A stretch of 64,000 nucleotides of DNA from Brevibacterium album DSM 18261 (lineage in GTDB: Bacteria; Actinomycetota; Actinomycetes; Actinomycetales; Brevibacteriaceae), in NCBI RefSeq assembly GCF_000426445.1, contig NZ_AUFJ01000015.1, positions 1 through 64,000 of the forward strand, read 5' to 3'. The first letter of the stretch is position 1. Each line of letters starts with the position of its first letter. Shown here piece after piece: positions 42,447 through 50,200 of the stretch. The translations under genes were made by a program, and so were the position numbers. Under the pieces are notes generated by a model. The model was not told where the DNA came from and did no database searches. It saw nothing but the letters and a program-made list of their open reading frames with translations.

Positions 42447-43676
42447 CTATGTGCGGGGATCGTGCATCGAGAGCAGGTAGTGCGCGATCCGGGCCTCGGC
42501 GGGCTCGGGACCTGCCGCGATGCCCTCGAGGAGTCCGGTGACCGCCTGCTGCGGAAGCTCGCCCAGCGCCTGCACCACGCGCAGCCGCGCCGCTGACTCC
42601 GAGCCACTGCGGTCGAGTCGTGCGAGGGCCTCGCACAGCTGAGTCACCGTGTGCGCGCCGGTCTTCGCGGAGAGGCGTGAGAGCCGGCCGAGCGCCTCGG
42701 CGGCCTCGACATCGCGGTCGCCTCCGATCACGGCGGAGAGGAGCCCGGGCACGCCCTCGGCACGGCCCCGGGCGGCGAGCGCCAGAGCCGCCGAGGTGCG
42801 GATCGCCCCGTCCTCGGCGTCCAGCGCGCAGAGGAGCGCGTCCCCGGCCGCCTCCCCCTCCATGTCTGCGAGCGCTTCCACGGCCCTGCGCCGCACCTCC
42901 GGCCGCGCGGATCCGAGCGCGGCCCGCAGCTCTGAGGCGTCGTGCCCGGTCCGCCGGAGCGCCCACCGCAGGGCACCGGCCACATTCGTCTCCTCCTCGT
43001 GCAGGAGGGCGCGCACGAGCTGCTGCCCGGACAGCGCCGGGCCTCCAGCGGCACCGGCGCATGCGGCTGTGCCGTCTGCGGCCCCGCCTGCAGTGCTGGC
43101 TGCGATGGCGTCTCCGGACCCCTCATCGGAGGTGCCGGCGTCTCTCTCCGCGGCGGCGTCGGGAACATCCTCACCAGCGGTTCCGACCCCATGATCACCA
43201 CTGGCATCGCCACCAGCACTGACACCTGCACCAGCACCGCCACCGGCCGACGCTCCCGCACCGGCGGCCAGCGCGGCGCGGTGACGGTCCAGAGGGCGGT
43301 TCGACTGCAGGGCGGTGAGCAGGCCGATGGTGTCGAGGACGTCGTCCCAGCCGACGGGGCCCGTCGCGGCGATGCCGTGCAACCGGGTCAGGAGCTCCTC
43401 CTCCGCCGCGATGCGCTCACGGGTGCGCCGCATGAGGTCTGCCAGCACCGCACGCGGGGCACAGGAGGGGTCATCGAGCGCATCTGCGACCTCGGCCAGG
43501 CTCAGACCGAGTGCGCGCAGGGCCTCGACGTGCAGGATCCGGCGCAGATCGGCAGGCGAGTACTCCCGGTACCCCGACTCGGTCCGCGCCTCCGGGCACA
43601 CGAGGCCCAGTGAGTCGTAGTGGCGCAGCATGCGCACGCTCACGCCCGTCCGCGCGGACACCTCACCAATTCTCAT
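42447..43676 (-). CDS. MerR-family regulator fused to HEAT-like repeats
   Basis: 409 residues from the ATG at 43676, with GGAGGAG upstream. The N-terminus is a MerR winged HTH (MRIGEVSARTGVSVRMLRHY, DSLGLVCPEARTESGYREYS) and coiled coil to about 115. An Ala/Gly/Asp/Ser-rich linker (about 140-210) leads to a C-terminal HEAT/PBS-lyase-type repeat array (RRRAVEALADMEGEAAGDAL, IRTSAALALAARGRAEGVPG, VVQALGELPQQAVTGLLEG). The effector domain of usual MerR proteins is thus replaced by a protein-interaction solenoid. The upstream gene of the same operon encodes a free HEAT protein, and a MerR-type operator precedes both. Confidence 0.88.
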   Translation of the reverse strand: MRIGEVSARTGVSVRMLRHYDSLGLVCPEARTESGYREYSPADLRRILHVEALRALGLSLAEVADALDDPSCAPRAVLADLMRRTRERIAAEEELLTRLHGIAATGPVGWDDVLDTIGLLTALQSNRPLDRHRAALAAGAGASAGGGAGAGVSAGGDASGDHGVGTAGEDVPDAAAERDAGTSDEGSGDAIAASTAGGAADGTAACAGAAGGPALSGQQLVRALLHEEETNVAGALRWALRRTGHDASELRAALGSARPEVRRRAVEALADMEGEAAGDALLCALDAEDGAIRTSAALALAARGRAEGVPGLLSAVIGGDRDVEAAEALGRLSRLSAKTGAHTVTQLCEALARLDRSGSESAARLRVVQALGELPQQAVTGLLEGIAAGPEPAEARIAHYLLSMHDPRT

Positions 43677-43764
43677 CCGACGCTCTCCTCCCCGGGCCCG
43701 GACACCGCCGATCCCTGCGCGCCCACCCTCATGATCGCGCGGCTGCGGCAGTCCGGAGAAGCCC

Positions 43765-44571
43765 TCATTCCGGGTCCCCGTCCTCCATCCCGGCCGCACT
43801 CGTCCGCACGCCCATGACGGAGACGCGCTTGGCCTCCTCGACCGCGGCGGCGAAGTCGAGCTCGGGATCCCTGCGCAGCGCCTCGGTGGCGAGCGCATGG
43901 GTGCGCACACGGTCCCTGTCCTGTGCCTGGGGGACCACCCCCGCCGATCCGCGCACCGCACCGGTCTCCGCCGCCCTGCGCACCGCCGCCTCCGCGGCCC
44001 CGCCCAGCTCCACGAGCGCACGGCTCAGGCTCCGCTGCACGTCCTGGTCGCCGCGGCCGAGCTGGCCGGCCAGCACCTCGGCGAGCTGCGGCCGCTCGGA
44101 CGCCGGCGCGAGAGCGACCGCAGTCCGCCATGCCGCGCGGGCCACCTCGTCATCGGCATCCGTGAGCAGCGCCGCCGTGAGCGCCCGCCATGCCCGCGGA
44201 TCGCCGATCTTCGACAGGGTGTGCAGCGCCTGGCTCCGGGCCTGGGCCACGGCGGAGCCCAGCTCTGCGAGGAGCAGCGGCACCACGGCCTCGACGGGAT
44301 GGCGGGTGAGCGACCACGTGAGCATGTCCCGGACGAAGAAGTCCGGCTCCTCCCCGCAGCGGCGCACCAGCACCTCCGCGTCACCGGGCTCCGGCGCGGT
44401 GCCTGCCTGCAGTGCCGCCCGCAGACGTGCCGAGGCGCTGCCCGCGCTCAGCGCCGACTCCAGCCGTCCGCGACGCTGGGCCACCTCGTCCTGCTCCCCG
44501 ACCTGCTCGTGCCGACCTGCGTCCTCAGCCACTCGCTCCGCCGTCTGCCGGTCCTCGGTCCTTCGCTCCAC
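43765..44571 (-). CDS. HEAT-repeat protein, first gene of the MerR-HEAT operon
   Basis: 268 residues from the GTG at 44571, selected because AGGAGG lies 8 nt upstream and the MerR-type promoter lies before that. After an acidic, helical lead (about 1-45) come repeated HEAT/armadillo-like helix pairs: FFVRDMLTWSLTRHPVEAVV, ARSQALHTLSKIGDPRAWRA, VQRSLSRALVELGGAAEAAV. No catalytic motif. These repeats mediate protein-protein contact, and the obvious partner is the HEAT solenoid of the MerR protein encoded 88 bp downstream. A role as sensor or co-regulator is inference. Confidence 0.82.
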   Translation of the reverse strand: MERRTEDRQTAERVAEDAGRHEQVGEQDEVAQRRGRLESALSAGSASARLRAALQAGTAPEPGDAEVLVRRCGEEPDFFVRDMLTWSLTRHPVEAVVPLLLAELGSAVAQARSQALHTLSKIGDPRAWRALTAALLTDADDEVARAAWRTAVALAPASERPQLAEVLAGQLGRGDQDVQRSLSRALVELGGAAEAAVRRAAETGAVRGSAGVVPQAQDRDRVRTHALATEALRRDPELDFAAAVEEAKRVSVMGVRTSAAGMEDGDPE

Positions 44572-44591
44572 GACGACCACCTCCTGCGGCC

Positions 44592-44622
44592 ACACTCGAC
44601 CCTCACACCGTGTGAGGGTCAA
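44592..44622 (-). promoter_or_regulatory. MerR-type operator-promoter of the HEAT/MerR operon
   Basis: On the minus strand: -35 TTGACC (44622-44617), a 19-nt spacer, and -10-like GAGTGT (44597-44592). Positions 44598-44620 form a perfect 23-bp palindrome, GACCCTCACAC and its complement around one central base. It is nearly the same as the site before the TipA-like gene (5699-5729). Its place ahead of an operon that encodes a MerR protein points to autoregulation. Confidence 0.72.
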
Positions 44623-44700
44623 CCGCCTCGCCAGTGCCCTCGACATCTCCAAGCAGGCTGCGCACAAGCGCTACGGCAGGCGATGACCCGTTCCCGCACA

Positions 44701-44819
44701 TTCCCCCACCCCAAATGCCGCCACACACACCCGTATGCCGGAGCGGACAGCGGCATAAGGGGTGGGAAGCCCCGAGGACCCCCGCACAACGGAGCGAACA
44801 GCGGCGCAAAGGGTGGGAA
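44701..44819. repeat. REP-like inverted repeat, copy 2, plus a third half-copy
   Basis: Copy 2 has arms 44701-44721 (TTCCCCCACCCCAAATGCCGC) and 44750-44768 (GCGGCATAAGGGGTGGGAA). A third right arm, GCGGCGCAAAGGGTGGGAA, lies at 44801-44819, preceded by the same CGGAGCG(G/A)ACA lead. The element family is shared with 42357-42422. It fills the gap between the HEAT operon promoter and the NUDIX gene. Confidence 0.75.
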
Positions 44820-44894
44820 ACCGGCACCGAACCTCACCCTGCATCGCATGCACATCCGGGGAGTGCGCACATCCGGGGAACTCCGAGACCGCTT

Positions 44895-44912
44895 GGATAG
44901 AGTGGAGACATG
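44895..44912 (+). promoter_or_regulatory. -10 box giving a probable leaderless NUDIX transcript
   Basis: GGATAGAGTGGAGACATG: the TAGAGT hexamer ends 6 nt before the ATG at 44910, the same spacing as at 6084-6098. GGAG is too close to the start to be a good ribosome binding site. Confidence 0.45.
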
Positions 44913-45407
44913 TCGCGACCCATGCCCAAGCCGGGGCCCTTCCCCGTGCGCACCTCCACCACGGAGGAGACCTCCGCAGGGGGCATCGTCGTCGACTTCG
45001 ACTCGCACGATCTCAGGGTCGCGATCATCGCACGGATCAATCGCGCGGGCCGCCTGGAGTGGTGCCTGCCCAAGGGCCACCTCGAAGGCGATGAGACCGC
45101 CGCCGAGGCCGCCCGCCGCGAGATCGAGGAGGAGACCGGAGTGTCCGGCAGCGTGATCGCTCCGCTGGGCAGCGTGGACTACTGGTTCTCCGTCTCCGGC
45201 AACCGCATCCACAAGGTCGTCCACCACTTCCTCCTGCGCGCCACCGGCGGCACCATCACCGTGGAGAACGATCCCGACCAGGAGGCCGTGGACGCCGCGT
45301 GGTTCCCCCTCGACCGGCTGGGCGAGACCCTGTCCTTCGCCAACGAACGGCGCATCGCCGCCGCCGCCCGTTCGCTCATCCCGTCCCTGCCGTCCGAATT
45401 CCGCTGA
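44910..45407 (+). CDS. NUDIX hydrolase (MutT4-like)
   Basis: 165 residues. The Nudix box is complete: GHLEGDETAAEAARREIEEE followed by TGV, matching G-x5-E-x7-REUxEExGU. The fold core begins TSAGGIVVDFDSHDLRVAII and includes EWCLPKGH. It hydrolyses nucleoside diphosphate-linked substrates, with unknown specificity. Position next to the DUF6049 and murJ genes matches mycobacterial mutT4 (Rv3908)-Rv3909-Rv3910. It is 8 bp from the next gene, so an operon is likely. The start is fixed by the ATG at the predicted transcription start. Confidence 0.92.
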   Translation: MSRPMPKPGPFPVRTSTTEETSAGGIVVDFDSHDLRVAIIARINRAGRLEWCLPKGHLEGDETAAEAARREIEEETGVSGSVIAPLGSVDYWFSVSGNRIHKVVHHFLLRATGGTITVENDPDQEAVDAAWFPLDRLGETLSFANERRIAAAARSLIPSLPSEFR

Positions 45408-45415
45408 GCCCCGCT

Positions 45416-48277
45416 GTGACAGCCCCCGCACCGCCGCGCGCACCGCGCCGCAGGACAGGCCTCGCCGCCCGCCTGCGCGCGGGGCTGGCCGCACTCGTGC
45501 TGGCGGCGGGTTCCCTCACCCTCTCTGCGCCGGGTGCCGCCGCTGTCCACAGCACCCCGCCGGCGCTCCCCGAAGCCGACGCAGCCCAGGCAGCCTCTCA
45601 GCCCGGCCCCTCCGGTACCTCCGATGCCGCCGAGGCCCCGGCCGTCGCCCGGATCGCCGTCGACTCCGTCTCCCCCTGGGTGGAGGCGGACGGTGCACTC
45701 GAGGTGACCGGCAGGATCGTCAACGGCAGCAGCGACACCCTCTCCCCCAGCGTGCTCGCGCTCTCCCGTTCGTCCTCGCGGCTGGCTTCGCGCACGGAGA
45801 TCTCCGACTGGGTGGATGCACAGCCGTCCGCGCTCCTCCTCGCCACGTCCGAGGACGAGACGAGTGACGGCGGAGCTCCGGACGGCGACGCCTCGGCGGA
45901 GGGGGACGAGGACGCGGACACCGCGCTCGAGGTCCCCGATCTCCCCGCCTCCCTGGCGCCGGGGGAGAGCGCCGAGTTCTCCTTCACCGTGCCGGCCGAG
46001 ACCCTGCGTCCGGCGGGCTCCCCCGTCGAGGCCTGGGGCGCCCTCGGGCTCGTCGTCTCGCTCGCGGGCACCACCGCATCCGCTCCGGCCGCGCAGGACG
46101 GAGCATCCGGCGCACAGGACGAGGCGACGGACAGTCCGGAGGAGAACCCCGCCGGAAGCCCCTCCGCACAGCCCACCGCCGTCCAGCTCTCGGCTCCGGC
46201 CTTCACCGTGTGGCACCCCGATCCGGGGGTGGATCCCACAGTGCTCTCCGCGCTCCTGCCGGTCACCCTCGATGCGCCGGCCGCGGACGGCGGGCCCCTC
46301 GTCGAACCCGAGGTCCTCGAACGCGCCGCGGACCCGAGCGCCCACGGCGCCCATGCCGGTGCGCTCGACCGCACGCTCACCGCCGCGAACACGCTGGACG
46401 ACGCGGCTCTCGCCGTCGATCCCCGCCTGCTCGCCTCCGTCCGCGCGGCACTGGAGCTGCCGGCCGAGGAGCCCGCGGACCCCGCGGCGGCCTCCGGTGC
46501 CGCGAACGGGGAGAGCACCGGCGAGGAGGCGGAAGGGGGCTCGGCCGAAGGCGGCAGCGCCGGGGAGAACGCCTCGGACCCCGCCTCCGCAGGCCAGGAC
46601 CCCGGCGCGGAGGCCGCCGGGGGCACATCGGGCACCGAGGACGCCACGGCTCCCGGGGAGGCCATCTCACCGGATTCGAGCGCGCCCCCGGAGGGCACCC
46701 TCGGGCCGCAGGAGGAGGACGGCACGGAGCAGGAGGGCTCCGAAGGCGGGAACGGCACGGAGCAGGAGGGCGCGGACGCGGAAGCCCCGGACGGCAGCAC
46801 CGCGGACCCCGAGGCGGCCGCCGAGCGCCTGCCCCGCCTCGCCGAGTGGTACGCGGAGTTCACCCGGCTCGCCGCGGACCGCGAGGTGGTCCCCCTGCCC
46901 TGGGCGGATGCGGACATGACGGCGCTGCGCCTGGCCGCCGCAGCGGCAGAGGACTCCGCGGAACCCGAGAATCCCGATGATCCCGCTTCCCTCCGCGCCG
47001 AGGGGCTGACCGGACTCCTGGGACGTGCCGATGCCGAGCGCGGGTTCACCGGGCCGCTCGCGGACAGCGTGCGCACCGACATCGTGTGGCCGGCCGCAGG
47101 CACCGTGCGGGACGAGGACCTCGCCGCACTCGCGGACCGCGGCGCCGGCACGATCGTCCTCGCCGACGACCAGCGCCCCTCGATCACCACCTACACCTCC
47201 TCGGCCCACTCCACGATGGGCACTGACGGCGATCCTCAGCTCCGGGTGGGCGGCTCCTCCGCGGGTGAGGACGGGGACGACCGCGTGCTCGACACGCTCA
47301 TTGCGGACTCCGGCCTCAGCCGTGCTGCGGCCGAACAGGCGAGCGGCGCCCCTCGGGCCCCCGGGCAGACGCTCGCGGTCTCCGCGGCGATCACGGCCGA
47401 ACGCCCCTTCGACTCCCGGCATCTGCTCCTCACCCTCCCCCGCGAGGGGGCCGGCAGCGCGCTGCCGGAACTCGCCGAACAGCTCTCCGCCGCACCCTGG
47501 CTGTCATCGGAGACCCTGACCGACCTCGGTGACACCGAGCCCGTGGCCCGCGGCTCCCTCGAGGAACCCGAGGAGGCCGCAGGCGGGCAGCAGGCGGCGG
47601 ATCTGCTCTCCGAGCTGGGCGAGGCGCACGGGAGCGGGAGCGAGGCCGCGGCGGTGTTCGTCGAGGCAGGGAGCGCGCGGCGCGACATGGCGCGCTCTCT
47701 GCTCAGCTGCGCGGCCACCCGCCGCACCGAGGGGATCCGCGCACAGACCGAGGGTGCGGGCGCCGCGGCGGAGGAGACTGCGGACTGCTCCTCCCGTGCC
47801 CAGGGCTGGGTGTCCGCCCTCGCGGGCGGGGTGCGTCCGGAGCCGGGCTCCTCCGTGCTGCTGGTCACCGGGGAGCAGGCGCACATCCCCGTGCACGTGG
47901 AGAACTCGACGAACCGCACGGCGCGCATCCGCCTGCGGGTGGAGGCGTCCACGCCGCAGCTGAGCACGGAGGAGTCCGAGCCGCTGGAGCTCGGCCCCGG
48001 AGAGTCCAGGAGCGTCGACGTGCCAGTCCGCGGTCTCGCGAACGCGGACGTCCGCGCCCAGGTCCGGGTGCTCGGCATGGACGGCACGCGCATGCCCCAG
48101 TCGACGGACCTGCTGGTGCGGGTGCGCGCGGACTGGGAGAACACGGCCACCATCGCGGTGGGCTCGGCGCTGGCCCTCGTGCTCGTCTTCGGCCTCGTGA
48201 GGACGATCCGCCGCGGCCGGCCCACGATCCCGAAGAGCCAGCTCGACGCCGCGGTCGCCCGCGCACAGGACGACTGA
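45416..48277 (+). CDS. DUF6049 family exported membrane protein
   Basis: 953 residues from the GTG at 45416, just 8 bp after the NUDIX gene. Signal peptide (LAARLRAGLAALVLAAGSLT then LSAPGAAA), a very large extracellular part, and one C-terminal transmembrane helix (ATIAVGSALALVLVFGLV) with basic tail (RTIRRGR). Recognisable points are the Ig-like N-terminal region (SVSPWVEADGALEVTGRI), an acidic Glu/Gly/Ser-rich insert of about 130 residues near 345-460, and a C-terminal beta domain (HIPVHVENSTNRTARIRLRV). It is the homologue by position of mycobacterial Rv3909, always next to murJ, so a role in cell-wall assembly is suspected; its molecular function is unknown. Confidence 0.88.
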   Translation: MTAPAPPRAPRRRTGLAARLRAGLAALVLAAGSLTLSAPGAAAVHSTPPALPEADAAQAASQPGPSGTSDAAEAPAVARIAVDSVSPWVEADGALEVTGRIVNGSSDTLSPSVLALSRSSSRLASRTEISDWVDAQPSALLLATSEDETSDGGAPDGDASAEGDEDADTALEVPDLPASLAPGESAEFSFTVPAETLRPAGSPVEAWGALGLVVSLAGTTASAPAAQDGASGAQDEATDSPEENPAGSPSAQPTAVQLSAPAFTVWHPDPGVDPTVLSALLPVTLDAPAADGGPLVEPEVLERAADPSAHGAHAGALDRTLTAANTLDDAALAVDPRLLASVRAALELPAEEPADPAAASGAANGESTGEEAEGGSAEGGSAGENASDPASAGQDPGAEAAGGTSGTEDATAPGEAISPDSSAPPEGTLGPQEEDGTEQEGSEGGNGTEQEGADAEAPDGSTADPEAAAERLPRLAEWYAEFTRLAADREVVPLPWADADMTALRLAAAAAEDSAEPENPDDPASLRAEGLTGLLGRADAERGFTGPLADSVRTDIVWPAAGTVRDEDLAALADRGAGTIVLADDQRPSITTYTSSAHSTMGTDGDPQLRVGGSSAGEDGDDRVLDTLIADSGLSRAAAEQASGAPRAPGQTLAVSAAITAERPFDSRHLLLTLPREGAGSALPELAEQLSAAPWLSSETLTDLGDTEPVARGSLEEPEEAAGGQQAADLLSELGEAHGSGSEAAAVFVEAGSARRDMARSLLSCAATRRTEGIRAQTEGAGAAAEETADCSSRAQGWVSALAGGVRPEPGSSVLLVTGEQAHIPVHVENSTNRTARIRLRVEASTPQLSTEESEPLELGPGESRSVDVPVRGLANADVRAQVRVLGMDGTRMPQSTDLLVRVRADWENTATIAVGSALALVLVFGLVRTIRRGRPTIPKSQLDAAVARAQDD

Positions 48278-48315
48278 GCGCGGGTCGGCTGAACCCGGGA
48301 GCGCCCGGACATCCG

Positions 48316-48321
48316 TAGGAT
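48316..48321 (+). promoter_or_regulatory. -10 box upstream of murJ
   Basis: TAGGAT about 55 bp before the GTG start. It would give murJ a promoter of its own in addition to read-through from the NUDIX-DUF6049 transcript. Confidence 0.4.
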
Positions 48322-48374
48322 TGAGCCGCCGGTGCTCCCAGCGCCCTCCCCCTGCCCCCGATGTTAGGAATCAC

Positions 48375-50009
48375 GTGGCCGACTCCCGGCTGAGCTCCCT
48401 CGCCAAGTCCTCCGCTCTCATGGCAGCGGGCACGCTCGTCTCCCGCATCCTCGGCTTCGTCAAGGCCGCTCTGCTCATCGTGGCGATCGGCGTCGCCGTG
48501 GGGGGCACGGCGGACGCGTTCGATGTGGCGAACAAGATTCCGAACACCCTCTACATGCTGCTCTCCGGCGGTGTGATCAATGCGGTGCTGGTCCCGCAGA
48601 TCGTGCGGGCGGCCAAGCGCCCGGACGGGGGCAAGGACTTCATCGACCGACTGCTCACGCTCGCGATCACGGCGCTCGCGGCCATCACCCTCCTCGCCAC
48701 CCTGTGCGCCCCCCTGCTCGTCCAGCTCTACTCCTCCCCGAGGTGGAGCGATGACCAGCGGGCGCTCGCGGTCGCCTTCGCCTTCTGGTGCCTGCCGCAG
48801 ATCTTCTTCTACGGCCTCTACACCATGCTCGGCCAGGTGCTCAACGCGAAGTCGAACTTCGGTCCGTACATGTGGGCGCCGGCGCTCAACAACGTCATCT
48901 CCATCGCAGGTCTGGCCACCTTCATCGCGCTGTTCGGCCGCGGCGACAACGGCGAGCACCCGATCGTCTCCTGGGACGGCACGATGATCGCCGTCCTCGC
49001 CGCCTCCGCGACCCTGGGCGTGATGGGCCAGGCGCTCATCCTCCTCTGGCCCCTGGCGAGGATCGGCTACATGTGGCGCCCGCGCTTCGGCTTCCGCGGG
49101 GTGGGGCTGGGCCGCGCCGGGCACGTGGCCGGCTGGGCCTTCGCCATGATGCTCATCGGCCAGCTCGCCTTCGTCGTCACCTCGCGCGTGGCCTCGACCG
49201 CCACCTCGGACGGCACGGAGGCCAGCGCCTCGAACGCGGCCTACACCACCTCGTACCTCATCTTCATGCTTCCGCACTCGATCGTCGCGGTCTCCCTCGC
49301 CACCGCACTGTTCACGCAGCTGAGCACCTACGCGGCGGACCGGGACGCGGACTCCGTCCGCACCTCCCTGGGCCTCGGCCTGCGCCTGGTGGGCTTCGTC
49401 AACGTCTTCGCGATGTCCGGACTCATGGTGCTCTCCGTGCCCGCGGCCATGGTGATCACCGGCGGCGGTTCCATGGCGAACGCGCAGGCGCTGGCACCGG
49501 TCGTCGTGACGATGCTGGCCGGCCTGGTCCCCTTCAGCGCCAACTACCTCCTGCAGCGGGTGTTCTACGCCTACGAGGACGCGAAGACGCCCTTCTGGGT
49601 GCAGGTCCCGGCCACGCTCGTCACGGTGGCGGGAGTGCTGTGCGCCGGAGCGCTCCTGCCGACGACGTGGATCGTGGCGGGCATCGGTCTGGCCATGAGC
49701 ACCGGATACCTCGTCTCCACTGTGCTGTCGGCCGTGCTGCTGCGCCGGCGGCTGGGCACCCTCGGGCTGGGTCCCGTCCTCATCGCCCATGCGAAGTTCC
49801 TGCTCGCGGGCGTCGTCTCCGGGTGCTCGGGGTTCCTCGTGCTGCACGCCCTCGGGCAGGAGGCGTACTCCTCCCTGCCGCGCGCATTCGTCACCTGCGT
49901 GCTCCTCGCCGGCGGCATGCTCGTGGTCTACGCCGGTCTGTGCTGGCTCCTCCGGGTCAGGGAGCTGCACCAGATCACCGACACGCTCAGGAGCCGGCTC
50001 AGGAGGTGA
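48375..50009 (+). CDS. murJ: Lipid II flippase MurJ
   Basis: 544 residues from the GTG at 48375, with TTAGGA upstream. Fourteen predicted transmembrane helices of the MOP fold. Hallmarks: AAGTLVSRILGFVKAALL, DAFDVANKIPNTLYMLLSGG with the conserved N-x-L-Y, VLVPQIVRAAKR, and YLLQRVFYAYEDAKTPFWVQ. It moves lipid II across the membrane for peptidoglycan synthesis. Mycobacterial MviN carries a fused cytoplasmic pseudokinase; here that part is a separate gene starting 191 bp downstream, so the protein ends with the last membrane helix and LRSRLRR. Confidence 0.96.
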   Translation: MADSRLSSLAKSSALMAAGTLVSRILGFVKAALLIVAIGVAVGGTADAFDVANKIPNTLYMLLSGGVINAVLVPQIVRAAKRPDGGKDFIDRLLTLAITALAAITLLATLCAPLLVQLYSSPRWSDDQRALAVAFAFWCLPQIFFYGLYTMLGQVLNAKSNFGPYMWAPALNNVISIAGLATFIALFGRGDNGEHPIVSWDGTMIAVLAASATLGVMGQALILLWPLARIGYMWRPRFGFRGVGLGRAGHVAGWAFAMMLIGQLAFVVTSRVASTATSDGTEASASNAAYTTSYLIFMLPHSIVAVSLATALFTQLSTYAADRDADSVRTSLGLGLRLVGFVNVFAMSGLMVLSVPAAMVITGGGSMANAQALAPVVVTMLAGLVPFSANYLLQRVFYAYEDAKTPFWVQVPATLVTVAGVLCAGALLPTTWIVAGIGLAMSTGYLVSTVLSAVLLRRRLGTLGLGPVLIAHAKFLLAGVVSGCSGFLVLHALGQEAYSSLPRAFVTCVLLAGGMLVVYAGLCWLLRVRELHQITDTLRSRLRR

Positions 50010-50101
50010 GGCGGGCTCGGCTCGCCGGCTGTTGCACTACTGAAACCCAGCCGTGGTGTTTTCGTGACAGTGTCTCGGAGCTTCCCCCAAGGGCCCCGCT
50101 A

Positions 50102-50107
50102 TAGACT
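50102..50107 (+). promoter_or_regulatory. -10 box of the pseudokinase gene
   Basis: TAGACT within GCTATAGACTGG, about 95 bp before the TTG start, in the gap after murJ. Called by eye. Confidence 0.4.
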
Positions 50108-50200
50108 GGCCGGGCTGCTCCGGGTGCCTGCGTGCGCGGTGTGATCCCGCACGGGCTCTTCTCGCCTGACGGAGCAGAGAGCTACCAGGAGGGACACCAG

